Position numbers and translations under genes: made by a program. A DNA stretch of 64,000 nucleotides from Streptomyces sp. NBC_01446 (GTDB lineage: Bacteria; Actinomycetota; Actinomycetes; Streptomycetales; Streptomycetaceae): NCBI RefSeq assembly GCF_026340095.1, contig NZ_JAPEPO010000001.1:682001-746000 (forward strand), given 5' to 3'. Every line of letters begins with the position of its first letter. The stretch's first letter is position 1. The notes under the pieces were generated by a model that was not told the DNA's origin, searched no databases, and saw nothing but the letters and a program-made list of their open reading frames with translations. Of the stretch, positions 18,400 through 25,998 are shown in pieces.

Positions 18400-18640
18400 C
18401 CAGGCGATCTCGGTCTCGACAGTCCTCTACGCCGCCGCGGTCGGCGGCGTCGTCGGGCTCGTCCTCGGCGTGACCACCGGCTGGATCCGCGCCCGCATGG
18501 ACGATGCGAATCTGGCCGCGGCCCTCAACCTCACCGTCCCCTTCGCCGCCTACCTCATCGCCGCGCACCTGGACGCCTCCGACATCGTCGCTGTCGTGCT
18601 GGCCGCCTTCGCCGTCGCCACCGCCGCCAACTACCCCGGT
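18400..18640 (+). pseudogene. CPA1-type Na+/H+ antiporter fragment
   Basis: The plus strand reads VLYAAAVGGVVGLVLGVTTG, then LNLTVPFAAYLIAAHLDASD and VLAAFAVATA. This is a pair of membrane helices typical of NhaP/CPA1 antiporters. There is no start, and the frame runs on into unrelated sequence, so only an internal piece remains. Confidence 0.6.
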
Positions 18641-18750
18641 GATCCACGCCGACGCCCACTGCCATACCCCACCCGGCTGAAGGAGCGTGAACTCTGGCCC
18701 CTGCCCCCTCATCGACACACTCCTCTCCGTAAGTCCAAGGGCGGTCACGG

Positions 18751-18940
18751 GATGGCCGCACGCGGCCTGCGTGTCGGTGCGCTCGGCGAACTGTCCGACT
18801 CTCTGGGTCTGAAGCCGTCTCCGGTCAGTGACACCGATCTGGCCCGGGCGCGGGAGAAGGCCGCACAGATCGAGGCGCAGATGGTCTCAGCGGTCCCCTT
18901 CCGGCCGGCTCGCCCGGGGGAGATCGTCTGGCTCGTCCTA
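18751..18940 (+). pseudogene. ATP/GTP-binding protein fragment
   Basis: The frame reads LRVGALGELSDSLGLKPSPV, then REKAAQIEAQMVSAVPFRPA and RPGEIVWL. This resembles part of a Streptomyces plasmid/conjugation-type ATP/GTP-binding (VirB4-like) protein. No Walker motifs remain. It breaks up after about 18940. Confidence 0.45.
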
Positions 18941-19331
18941 CTGGGCGATGTCCGGCGCGTCACGGGCGGGCGGTGCCGCAGTCCTGATCGAAGACCGGAC
19001 TCCGGTGCGGGAGTGGGCCACCTTCGCGCGCGGCGCGGAGCCGGGCCGGGGCCCGGCTCTCGGGCGAGCCGGCGTATCGGCGGCTGACCGGGGCGGATGT
19101 GGCGGTGCTGCGGGAGGGAGTACCAACCGCGGGTGAGGGAGGGGTTGCTGCGGGGGCGACGGACGTGACGCGGCCGGCGGCGAAGCGAGGGCGTCGGGCG
19201 TGACGGAGCAGGCCGCGAAGCGTTGAACCCAGTGGTCGTGGTGCCGCCGGACGGAGTGTCCAACGACGTTGGACGCCAGTCTCCGTAGCACCTGATGGCA
19301 AGCCGTTCAAGAGTGTTTGCTCAACCGCCTT

Positions 19332-19716
19332 GCTAGCAGGAAGAATCGATGTCGTGGCCAACGCACTGCAGGAATTGGTGAAGAGCCGGCTGGAGCAGCA
19401 GGGCTGGTCCTACGGCGACGTGGCCCGGCGCGGCGGCATCCCGCGATCCACCGTGCACCACCTGGCGACCGTCACGCACGTGGCCCGTATGCCGCAGCAA
19501 GCCACCCTCGAAGGCCTGGCCCGGGGACTGGAACTGCCCCTGGACTCGGTACGCAGAGCCGCCGCCGAAGCCTGCGGTATCCACCTCTACTTCGAGGACC
19601 CCGCCGACACCGCGTCCGACCCGGAGATCGCCACCCTCATCGCCAGCGTCCAACGCCTGTCCGACGCCGACCGCCGCCACGTCACCGCACTCGTCGAATC
19701 CCTCCTGCGCAGCACC
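19332..19716. repeat. Long inverted repeat, left copy (385 bp)
   Basis: Inverted copy of 26059-26443. By eye the two differ at a single base over 385 bp. They begin at GCTAGCAGGAAGAATC and end within the last codons of the XRE genes. They bracket 6.3 kb that includes the peptide/M50 cassette. Confidence 0.9.
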
Positions 19717-19734
19717 TCCGACGGCCCCAGCTAG
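19354..19734 (+). CDS. XRE-like DNA-binding protein (copy A)
   Basis: 126 residues. The N-terminal HTH contains GWSYGDVARRGGIPRSTVHH; the C-terminal half has GIHLYFEDPADTASDPE and a helix (VQRLSDADRRHVTALVESLL). The GTG at 19354 has AGGAAGA 10 nt upstream and lies inside the duplicated block, whereas a TTG at 19330 lies outside it. Copy B at 25999-26421 is almost identical apart from the last residues. Its role may be regulation of the enclosed locus; that is inference. Confidence 0.72.
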   Translation: MANALQELVKSRLEQQGWSYGDVARRGGIPRSTVHHLATVTHVARMPQQATLEGLARGLELPLDSVRRAAAEACGIHLYFEDPADTASDPEIATLIASVQRLSDADRRHVTALVESLLRSTSDGPS

Positions 19735-19872
19735 GGGCTTGGCCGCACGGGCGTCCATTGCGTGGCGAAGCGTCAGATCGCCGTAAAAATCATTCCATTG
19801 GGGCTATCCTCTCGTCGCACGGGCCGCGTTGAACCGCCCGAATCCTCTAGGGAGAGAGAGAGGGGGGTCTAC

Positions 19873-20133
19873 GTGCTTGTCGTCCATGGAGTGTCCTCGA
19901 CCGCCGTCGTGCGGGGCAGGACAGGGGAGCCGGTGGTCCTGCTCTCCGGCGAGCTCCCCGAGGCCCTCACCCCCGCCGCCCTCGACGAGCTGCTGAACCT
20001 GGCCGCCGCGGTGCTCGACGCGGAGGAGCTGCGGCTGTTCCGGAGCTGTCTGTCCGCACTGCACTGCGGCGAGAAACTCGACGAACGCCGCATCGAGGTG
20101 AGCGGTGCCGTTCTGACCGTCTACCGGAGTTGA
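19873..20133 (+). CDS. Conserved 86-residue hypothetical protein (copy A)
   Basis: Starts at GTG 19873 after GAGAGGGGGG. The sequence includes VVRGRTGEPVVLLSGELPEA, LDELLNLAAAVLDAEELRLF and the ending RRIEVSGAVLTVYRS. It is predicted mostly helical, with no signal or membrane segment and no domain that I know. A paralogue of the same length, with only a few differences, lies inverted at 20934-21194. The strong hairpin at 20148-20182 follows. Confidence 0.68.
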   Translation: MLVVHGVSSTAVVRGRTGEPVVLLSGELPEALTPAALDELLNLAAAVLDAEELRLFRSCLSALHCGEKLDERRIEVSGAVLTVYRS

Positions 20134-20147
20134 TCCCGGATACGGCT

Positions 20148-20182
20148 GCGGGGCTCCCGGGAGTTGTTCCCGGGAGCCCCGC
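20148..20182. terminator. Strong bidirectional terminator
   Basis: 15-bp perfect stem (GCGGGGCTCCCGGGA and its complement), 5-nt loop, then TTT. It lies between the convergent genes at 19873-20133 and 20225-20539 and can serve both. Confidence 0.88.
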
Positions 20183-20224
20183 TTTGGGTGCGCCCTACAT
20201 CGGGTGCTGCCCGATCAGACCGGA

Positions 20225-20539
20225 TCAGAAGTCACGGTCACAGTTCCTGTAGTCGTTGTAGTCGTTGTAGGGGCGGTAGTTGATGTGGTGGTAGCCCCTC
20301 CAGTCGTTGCGGTAGCCGCAGTTGTCGTCCCACCGGTTCCAGTGGTGCCCGCGGTGGCCCCGGTTGTACCGGTAGTCCCCGCACCAGCCGTTGTTGTGGA
20401 GGGCCGCCTTGTGCAGGAGCCGGTGGGTTTGGGCCGGGGCGGCCGTCGCGGTGGAGGCCATGGCCGTGCCCGTCAGGGGGATGGCGACCGCTGCGATGGT
20501 CAGGGCGGCCGTCGCGGTGGCGCGTGCCAGTTTTCTCAC
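20225..20539 (-). CDS. Small secreted Asn/Tyr/His/Arg-rich protein
   Basis: 104 residues. GTG start preceded by AAGGAG. A Sec signal peptide covers about 1-30 (RKLARATATAALTIAAVAIP). The mature part has unusual composition: WCGDYRYNRGHRGHHWNRW, then DNCGYRNDWRGYHH and repeated Tyr-Asn-Asp units, with three Cys. No catalytic motif. It could be a surface or structural protein or an antimicrobial; the sequence does not say which. Confidence 0.7.
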   Translation of the reverse strand: MRKLARATATAALTIAAVAIPLTGTAMASTATAAPAQTHRLLHKAALHNNGWCGDYRYNRGHRGHHWNRWDDNCGYRNDWRGYHHINYRPYNDYNDYRNCDRDF

Positions 20540-20933
20540 CGTGTTTCTCCTTGTTTCGATGAATTGCCGGATGGCGTGCCAGACATTACTCGGCAGCGGC
20601 CCTCACTCATTCATCCAACCGGTTATGGACGACTTACCGGAGCACAATCGATGCGGGGTTCCGCGGCGCCCAAAGCATGCTCTGAGCTTTGCTTACCTGG
20701 CATTTCCGGCCTCGCTTCCGCGGCGGCCGGAAGCACTCTTCAGGGTGAAGCAACTCCCGTGTGTCGTGGTCGTGTTGCGAGTCTCCGTGAAATGTCAAAA
20801 AACTTCTGGACCGCCCCGGATAATGCGTTGAAGAATTCTCCGCAGTTTTCATGAGCGGGGAGTTCTGCCTTGCGGAGACGTGAATCTGCCGCAGGGTATT
20901 CGCCCCGCATTGTGCGCAGTCGGTTCAGTGCGG
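20540..20933. other. Intergenic between the secreted protein and small gene copy B
   Basis: About 390 bp with lower GC and several short A/T runs. It holds the promoter region of the secreted gene. No ORF or RNA gene seen. Confidence 0.5.
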
Positions 20934-21194
20934 TCAGCTTCGGTAGACGGTGAGGACGGCTCCGCTGACTTCGATGCGGCGTTCGTCGAGTTTCTCGCCG
21001 CAGTGCAGTGCGGACAGGCAGCTCCGGAAGAGCCGCAGCTCCTCCGCGTCGAGCACTGCGGCGGCCAGGTTCAGCAGTTCTTCGAGTGCGGCGGGGGTGA
21101 GGGCCTCGGGGAGCTCGCCGGAGAGCAGGACCACCGGCTCCCCTGTCCTGCCCCGCACGACGGCGGTCGCGGACACTCCTTGGACGACAAGCAC
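20934..21194 (-). CDS. Conserved 86-residue hypothetical protein (copy B)
   Basis: Inverted paralogue of 19873-20133, same length and ending, nearly identical from VVRGRTGEPVVLL onward. The GTG at 21194 was chosen because it aligns with the start of copy A and follows GAGAGGG by 6 nt; a GTG two codons earlier is also open. It is divergent from the peptide genes, so it may be their regulator or partner (inference). Confidence 0.66.
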   Translation of the reverse strand: MLVVQGVSATAVVRGRTGEPVVLLSGELPEALTPAALEELLNLAAAVLDAEELRLFRSCLSALHCGEKLDERRIEVSGAVLTVYRS

Positions 21195-21470
21195 ATGCAC
21201 CCCTCTCGCGGAGGTTTCGGGCGGTTCACCCGTCTTGAGGGTCGAGAGGATAGTCACGGTGGAGCCGCGCAACATGGGCCGAATGACCCCTAGTTGAGCC
21301 AATCGGGTGAGAGCGCGACGCGTGTCGGGTGGGGTTCGTATCCGTCCATTTGCCCTCCCGCCTGCCGTTTCCCCCGATGGGCGATGTGTCCGGTGAGGGG
21401 CGATGTGCGTGAAGTGGTTGTCCGAGGTTCTTGAACGGTCTACTGTCCAATCTCGTCAGACAGATCGTCC

Positions 21471-21512
21471 GGCATGGATGGACGTCCGAGATCGTATGTG
21501 ACCGTCCATGCC
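21471..21512. promoter_or_regulatory. Inverted repeat upstream of the peptide genes
   Basis: GGCATGGA (21471-21478) and TCCATGCC (21505-21512) lie 21 bp before the first peptide start. It could be an operator or an mRNA leader hairpin. Confidence 0.4.
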
Positions 21513-21532
21513 CATTCAGTAAAGGAACCACC

Positions 21533-21748
21533 ATGCTCGGCATGCGTGAGCTGGACGCGGAATCCGCAGAGCTGCTGCCCGGCCGTGAGGCCCTGGGCCG
21601 GCTGAAGTTCAACTTCGTCAAGACGACGAACGTGACGCGGCACGTCGCCTACGTCCAGGCCCAGAACAACTCGTACGCGCTGAACGCCTGCTCCCCCGAG
21701 GCCATCGCGCAGTCCGCGGCCACCCAGACCATCAACGTCCACCAGTAA
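21533..21748 (+). CDS. Putative precursor peptide 1
   Basis: 71 residues with AAAGGA 7 nt before the ATG. No signal peptide. It shares with peptide 2 an almost invariant stretch (ESAELLPGREALGRL, then KFNFVKTTNVTRHVAYV). After that the two diverge while keeping spaced Ala/Asn/Ser positions: AQNNS, SPEAIA, QTIN. It ends VHQ and has one Cys. A constant N-terminal part with a variable C-terminal part, upstream of a protease gene, is what a leader/core peptide pair looks like. The product class is not recognised. Confidence 0.75.
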   Translation: MLGMRELDAESAELLPGREALGRLKFNFVKTTNVTRHVAYVQAQNNSYALNACSPEAIAQSAATQTINVHQ

Positions 21749-21778
21749 CCAGCCCTTTATCCCGAAAGAGGTTTCACC

Positions 21779-21991
21779 ATGAACAACGAACAGCTCAACG
21801 ACGAGTCCGCGGAACTGCTGCCCGGCCGTGAGGCCCTGGGCCGGCTGAAGTTCAACTTCGTCAAGACGACCAACGTGACGCGGCACGTCGCCTACGTCGA
21901 CGCCCACAACAACTCGCTCGCGGCGAACCTCAACTCCCCCGAGGCCATCGCCGCCTCCGAGGCCAACCAGACCATCAACATCAGCCAGTAG
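21779..21991 (+). CDS. Putative precursor peptide 2
   Basis: 70-residue paralogue of peptide 1, 30 bp downstream, with AAAGAGG 7 nt before the ATG. The shared block from ESAELLPG to RHVAYV is identical. The tail (DAHNNSLAANLNSPEAIAAS, EANQTINISQ) differs from peptide 1 at roughly a third of positions and has no Cys. Tandem duplication followed by tail divergence is likely. Its high Asn and alternating small residues would suit a beta-strand or assembled structure (inference). Confidence 0.75.
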   Translation: MNNEQLNDESAELLPGREALGRLKFNFVKTTNVTRHVAYVDAHNNSLAANLNSPEAIAASEANQTINISQ

Positions 21992-22004
21992 CGGCACCCG
22001 ACGC

Positions 22005-22038
22005 GTGCGGACCGTGTACGTGGCGACGCGGTCCGCAC
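22005..22038 (+). promoter_or_regulatory. Hairpin between peptide genes and protease gene
   Basis: 10-bp perfect stem GTGCGGACCG / CGGTCCGCAC with a 14-nt loop, 13 bp after the peptide 2 stop and before the protease SD. No T-tract. It could act as a partial terminator or mRNA stabiliser so that peptides are made in excess over the protease. Confidence 0.55.
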
Positions 22039-22058
22039 CGGGGAGGGAGGGCAGGACG

Positions 22059-23921
22059 ATGGCCAAGGGTCAGGGGGCCCATGACCCCGCTCCCATGGGG
22101 ACGGCGGTCCGGGACACAGACAAAACGTTTTTCGGGGACGTGTACGAGGAACCGCGCTTCCCCGTCCCGCGACTCGGCTCAGGACTTCAACGCCTGGGCG
22201 AGTACCAGGGATCCGGCTTCACAGAACGCAAGTACCTGGTCCGCCGGCAGGACGGACAGGTGGTCCAGCTCTCCCCACTGCTCTACCTCGTGGTCGAAGC
22301 CATCGACGGCGTACGCGACACCGAGGCCATCTCCCACCGGGTCAGCGGCCGCTTCGGGCGCGAGCTCAGCGCGGACAACATCCACTACCTCGTGGAGCAC
22401 AAACTCCAACCGCTCGGCCTCACCGTCCCGTTCGGACAGGCGGACGAGCAGGTCGTCGCCGGTCCCCGGTCCGACCTCCTCCTGGTCCTCAAAGGCCACC
22501 GGGTGATCTTCCGCGAGCGGCAGGTCGCCCGCATCGCCAGGGCACTGGCCTGGCTGCACCGGCCCCCGATGGTTGCCCTGGTGCTGGCAGCGGTCACCGT
22601 GCTGGACGTCTGGCTGTTCGGCTACCACGGCGCAATGCAGCCGGTGCTCCAGGTGCTGGAACAACCCATCCTGATGCTGGCCGTCTTCGCACTGATCGTA
22701 GCTTCGCTCGTGTTCCACGAGTTCGGTCACGCCTCGGCCTGCCGATACGGGGGCGCCCGACCCGGAACCATCGGGTTCGGCCTCTTCCTGATCTGGCCCT
22801 CCATGTACACCGACGTCACCGACGTCTACCGCATCAACCGGGCCGGCCGGATCCGCACCGACCTGGGCGGCGTCTATTTCAACGTCGTCTTCCTACTAGG
22901 GCTGGCCGGCGCCTACCTCCTCACCGGCCAGCCCTTCTTCCTCGGCGCGGTCTACCTGGTGCACTTCGAGATCCTCGAACAGCTGATGCCGGCGGTCCGA
23001 CTCGACGGCTACTACATCCTCGGTGACCTCGCAGGAATCCCCGACCTCTACGGCAAGATCAAACCCATCCTGCTGAGCATGCTGCCGGGCCGGCCGCTCC
23101 CCCCGGAGGTGGCCGGCCTCAAACGCTCCGCACGGGTCATCGTGACCGTCTGGGTACTGACCATGGTGCCGCTGATCCTCGCCGAGCTCGGTTACGTCCT
23201 GTGGAACCTCCCGCGCCTGCTCGAAACCGGGGTGCGTTCGCTGGTCGAGCAGGCCACCGGAACCTGGTTCGCCTTCGCCGACGGACAGATCGCGGCCGGA
23301 CTCGTCGGCGTCGTCGGAGGGTTCATGATCCTGTGCCCCCTGGCCGGCGCCGGGTATCTCACCGTGCGCCTGACCGGGCGGCTCGTGCGGGCAACCCTCC
23401 GCACCACCCAGGGAAACCTCCGGCTGCGCCTGGTCATCTGCGCCGGCGTACTGACCGCGGCCACCGCGCTCGGCGCGGCATGGATGGGCGGGATGACCCC
23501 CAAGCCGCTGCCTCCGCGGCCACCCATCATCCCCATTCTCCAGCCCGGTGTGCCCACGCTCCGCGCGGCGGCAACGCCGCCGGCCTCGGACGAGGCGCCG
23601 CAGGACGACGCCCAGACGGACTCCCCCGACCCCACCGGCCCGTCGCCGGAGACAAGCCTGCTCTCGCCGACGCCCGATGCCAGTCCCTCCGACGAGGACA
23701 CGGCGAGCGGTTCCCCCTCCGCCGAGGACGAGACCAAGGCGGCCGCCCCGACACCCAAGAAGGCGACGCCGAGCCCGACCCCGACCCGCAGGCAGAGTCC
23801 GGTGCCGTCCGGCCCCAGCCCCTCGGCCGGTACATCGAGCCCCTCGCCGTCGGCCCCGCCCTCGCCAAGCCCCTCCCTGCCGCTGCCCACCGAGAGCTTC
23901 CCCGACCCCTCCACCTGGTGA
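22059..23921 (+). CDS. Membrane M50-type zinc peptidase with N-terminal PqqD/RRE-like region
   Basis: 620 residues from the ATG at 22059, which follows GGAGGG. Residues about 55-125 (LVRRQDGQVVQLSPLLYLVV, then TEAISHRVSGRFGREL) resemble the PqqD fold that binds leader peptides in RiPP pathways. The M50 core has HEFGH at 220-224 in a membrane helix and the third ligand Asp316 in RLDGYYILGDL. About six hydrophobic segments run to residue 490. A 120-residue Pro/Ser/Thr/Glu-rich tail ends the protein. The most likely role is cutting or exporting the two upstream peptides at the membrane. Confidence 0.82.
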   Translation: MAKGQGAHDPAPMGTAVRDTDKTFFGDVYEEPRFPVPRLGSGLQRLGEYQGSGFTERKYLVRRQDGQVVQLSPLLYLVVEAIDGVRDTEAISHRVSGRFGRELSADNIHYLVEHKLQPLGLTVPFGQADEQVVAGPRSDLLLVLKGHRVIFRERQVARIARALAWLHRPPMVALVLAAVTVLDVWLFGYHGAMQPVLQVLEQPILMLAVFALIVASLVFHEFGHASACRYGGARPGTIGFGLFLIWPSMYTDVTDVYRINRAGRIRTDLGGVYFNVVFLLGLAGAYLLTGQPFFLGAVYLVHFEILEQLMPAVRLDGYYILGDLAGIPDLYGKIKPILLSMLPGRPLPPEVAGLKRSARVIVTVWVLTMVPLILAELGYVLWNLPRLLETGVRSLVEQATGTWFAFADGQIAAGLVGVVGGFMILCPLAGAGYLTVRLTGRLVRATLRTTQGNLRLRLVICAGVLTAATALGAAWMGGMTPKPLPPRPPIIPILQPGVPTLRAAATPPASDEAPQDDAQTDSPDPTGPSPETSLLSPTPDASPSDEDTASGSPSAEDETKAAAPTPKKATPSPTPTRRQSPVPSGPSPSAGTSSPSPSAPPSPSPSLPLPTESFPDPSTW

Positions 23922-23943
23922 ACCCGGGGACCCAGAACCCCCG

Positions 23944-24012
23944 ATGACAGCCGCGAACCCCGGTGAACCCCCCGTGAACCTCCCCGGCCCCGTGCCGCCC
24001 ATACACCCGTAA
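23944..24012 (+). CDS. Possible 22-residue ORF
   Basis: ATG to TAA encoding a Pro-rich peptide (MTAANPGEPPVNLPGPVPPI). It lacks a good SD. Its stop is embedded in the AAAAGGAGAA that serves the next gene, so its translation could be coupled to that gene. It may be spurious. Confidence 0.2.
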   Translation: MTAANPGEPPVNLPGPVPPIHP

Positions 24013-24025
24013 AAGGAGAACTTCA

Positions 24026-24703
24026 GTGAGCCACCGCAAACCACGCACCGGCACAGTCAGCCGGACGGCCATGCGCCTGGGCATGCTGACCACCGTCTGC
24101 CTGACCGGCCTCGCCACCGTGACCCCAGCGGGTGCGACGACCGGATCCCGCATCACTGGTGGCGTCGGCATCGCCTTGGACGAGGCACGGTCCCTGGCCA
24201 ACCCCAGACACCGCGTCGACCACGACGAGGAATTCACGATCCATCAGCTCGGCACGGTCCTGGGCGCCGGCGTACGAAACCGGGCGATCGCCCGCTCCGT
24301 CGGCTGCTCGATCGACGCACCCTGCCGGTCGATCGCACTGTCCTTCCAGGTCGTCACCACGAACGGAGTCGCGGGCCTCAACGCCTCGAACACCAGCAAG
24401 GCCATCAACGACCACTGCGAGGGCTGCGAGACCTTCGCCGGCGCCTACCAGTTCATCGTCTCGACCCCGTACCGGTTCACACTAAGCTCGTCGACCAGAA
24501 ACAAACTCGCCGGATACGAAGGGCGGCTGGCCGCTCTGGAACGCAGCCGCGAGCCGATCGACGTCCTCAAGAGCCACGCCGACGCCCTGGCCGCCGAGGT
24601 CGTGAGCCTGCTCCAGCAGGGAGTGGCGGCCGCGCCGCACGGCGAGACCGTCAACCCGCTGGCTTTGCGGCCCACCGTCACCCTCCGGCGCCACATCGAC
24701 TAG
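24026..24703 (+). CDS. Secreted protein of the peptide/M50 cassette
   Basis: 225 residues, GTG start with AAGGAG 8 nt upstream. Sec signal at about 1-38, ending near AGATTG. The mature part contains four Cys (VGCSIDAPC and HCEGCE), the stretch IALSFQVVTTNG, FAGAYQFIVSTP and a C-terminal helical stretch (YEGRLAALERSREPIDVLKS). No catalytic motif recognised. Spacing and strand place it in one unit with the peptides and the peptidase. It may be an extracellular partner, receptor or maturation factor (inference). Confidence 0.72.
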   Translation: MSHRKPRTGTVSRTAMRLGMLTTVCLTGLATVTPAGATTGSRITGGVGIALDEARSLANPRHRVDHDEEFTIHQLGTVLGAGVRNRAIARSVGCSIDAPCRSIALSFQVVTTNGVAGLNASNTSKAINDHCEGCETFAGAYQFIVSTPYRFTLSSSTRNKLAGYEGRLAALERSREPIDVLKSHADALAAEVVSLLQQGVAAAPHGETVNPLALRPTVTLRRHID

Positions 24704-24741
24704 CCCCCACCCGCGCTCCGTACCCACGGAACCCACCGCCT

Positions 24742-24773
24742 CCCGGGCCCGGGCCCGCTCTCCCGGACCCGGG
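24742..24773 (+). terminator. Terminator of the peptide/M50 cassette
   Basis: 12-bp stem with one mismatch (CCCGGGCCCGGG and CCCGGACCCGGG) and an 8-nt loop, 39 bp after the secreted-protein stop. No T-tract. Confidence 0.6.
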
Positions 24774-24790
24774 GGCCGACCTCCCCACGG

Positions 24791-25102
24791 ATGACACCCA
24801 TGCGCCCCATGCGATATCCGCCCGAACTGCGCCGCAAGGCCCTGGACCTGCTCGCCGACGGCGAGCCCGTGAAGAAGGTCGCCGTCGCTCTCGGCCTCAG
24901 CGACCAGACGGTCTACCAGTGGCGGCGCCGGTACCTGCCGCACCTCAGCAGAGGAGGTCCCAAACCCTCCACGGGCCTGGACCTCAGGGCCGCACGCCGG
25001 CGTATCGCCGAACTGGAGTCCGAGCTCGCCGCCCTCCGGCGCGCGACCGAGCTGCTGTGCGATGTGGTGTCCCCAAAAGGCGATTCGAGGCAGTTCACGT
25101 GA
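24791..25102 (+). CDS. IS3-family OrfA
   Basis: 103 residues: HTH_Tnp_1 domain (YPPELRRKALDLLADGEPVK and LSDQTVYQWRRRYLP), then a leucine-zipper-like helix (RIAELESELAALRRATELL). Its stop overlaps the OrfB start (TGATG). The OrfB is truncated, so the element is dead. Confidence 0.72.
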   Translation: MTPMRPMRYPPELRRKALDLLADGEPVKKVAVALGLSDQTVYQWRRRYLPHLSRGGPKPSTGLDLRAARRRIAELESELAALRRATELLCDVVSPKGDSRQFT

Positions 25103-25395
25103 TGGCCAGCGAAGGGCTGCCCGTGCGCACCGCCACCCGGGCGCTCGGAGTGACCGAGTCCGGCTACTTCACCTGGCGCGCCCGCCGCCCCTCCGCCCGG
25201 TCGATCCGTCACACCTGGCTCACCGAACTCATCACCACCATCCACGCAGCCTCCGGCGCCACCCACGGATACCGGCGCATCCACAGCGAACTCACCCAGA
25301 CGTACGGGATCGCCGTCAGCCACGGGACGGTGGAACTCCTCATACGCCGGGCCGGTATCCAGGGGCGCGCCGGTGACGGCACCCCTTCTTCCTGA
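25102..25395 (+). pseudogene. IS3-family OrfB, truncated
   Basis: Only the first 97 residues remain: MASEGLPVRTATRALGVTES, then THGYRRIHSELTQTYGIAVS. The DDE catalytic domain is gone. The frame stops 14 bp before the TnpB-derived mini element. Confidence 0.7.
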
Positions 25396-25408
25396 AAGGA
25401 ACCGGAAC

Positions 25409-25737
25409 TTGACATCTCCCCCAGCTGAAGCAGGGGGATTCATTCCTCGCGGAGTGACATTTCTGCTTCATCGACAGCCGCTGCCCCGAATAAACGGCGA
25501 GGGACGTTGGTACGCCCAGCAGTCTTACGCCAGCTCCACAGACCTGACATCCCGCCAGCCCGGCGGTAGACCCGGCCAGCTTGGTTATCGCCAGCCGGGC
25601 ACGGTCGAGCATACAAGTCGCGGACGGCGCGTAGGACGGGCATCCGCCCAGAGGGCGAATACCCGCTCGCTGCCCTGCTCCGCAGGAGTCCCCTTCCTCT
25701 CCACCCTGAAGGGCGGAGTATCCACGGAGGAATCCCG
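25409..25737 (-). mobile_element. Deletion derivative of an IS605/TnpB element
   Basis: On the minus strand the left end (25737 to about 25620) has a hairpin (CCGCCCTTCAGGGTGGAG), then GGACTCCTGCGGAGCAGG and GTATTCGCCC. This closely parallels the left end of the TnpB element at 4782. It is followed by about 200 bp that encode a TnpB C-terminal end (CQVCGAG...RLSMKQKCHSA) and a right-end hairpin (CCCCCTGCTTCAGCTGGGGG) ending GTCAAG. Most of tnpB is missing. Such a short element could only move or make its RNA with help in trans. Confidence 0.65.
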
Positions 25738-25980
25738 ATGACCCTGGAACACCCCACGCCCCCGCTGCCCATCTCCTCGCTGCTGCGCCCCCAGATGCGC
25801 ATGGAAGGGGACCTGCCGGCCACTCAGGCGCACCAGGTGATGCTGCACTGTGCCCTGGACGCGGCCTGTGTCACGGTACGCAGCACCGACCTGAACGCCG
25901 TCACCCGGATCTCCGAACTCGACTACCAGACGGTGGCCACGGTGATCAGATGGCTGCGGATCCTCGGAGCCGGGCGGTGA
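25738..25980 (+). CDS. Hypothetical protein
   Basis: 80 residues, ATG with GGAGG 7 nt upstream; that SD lies in the last bases of the mini element. The sequence contains LLRPQMRMEGDLPATQAHQV and ISELDYQTVATVIRWLRILG. The second half looks like a short helical domain, possibly HTH-like. Function unknown. Confidence 0.5.
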   Translation: MTLEHPTPPLPISSLLRPQMRMEGDLPATQAHQVMLHCALDAACVTVRSTDLNAVTRISELDYQTVATVIRWLRILGAGR

Positions 25981-25998
25981 ACGGCCCGACACCGCCCA

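Noticed and set aside
22896..24044. Minus-strand Gly/Arg-rich frame
   Set aside because: Shadow of the M50 gene tail; composition is typical of reversed Pro/Ser codons.
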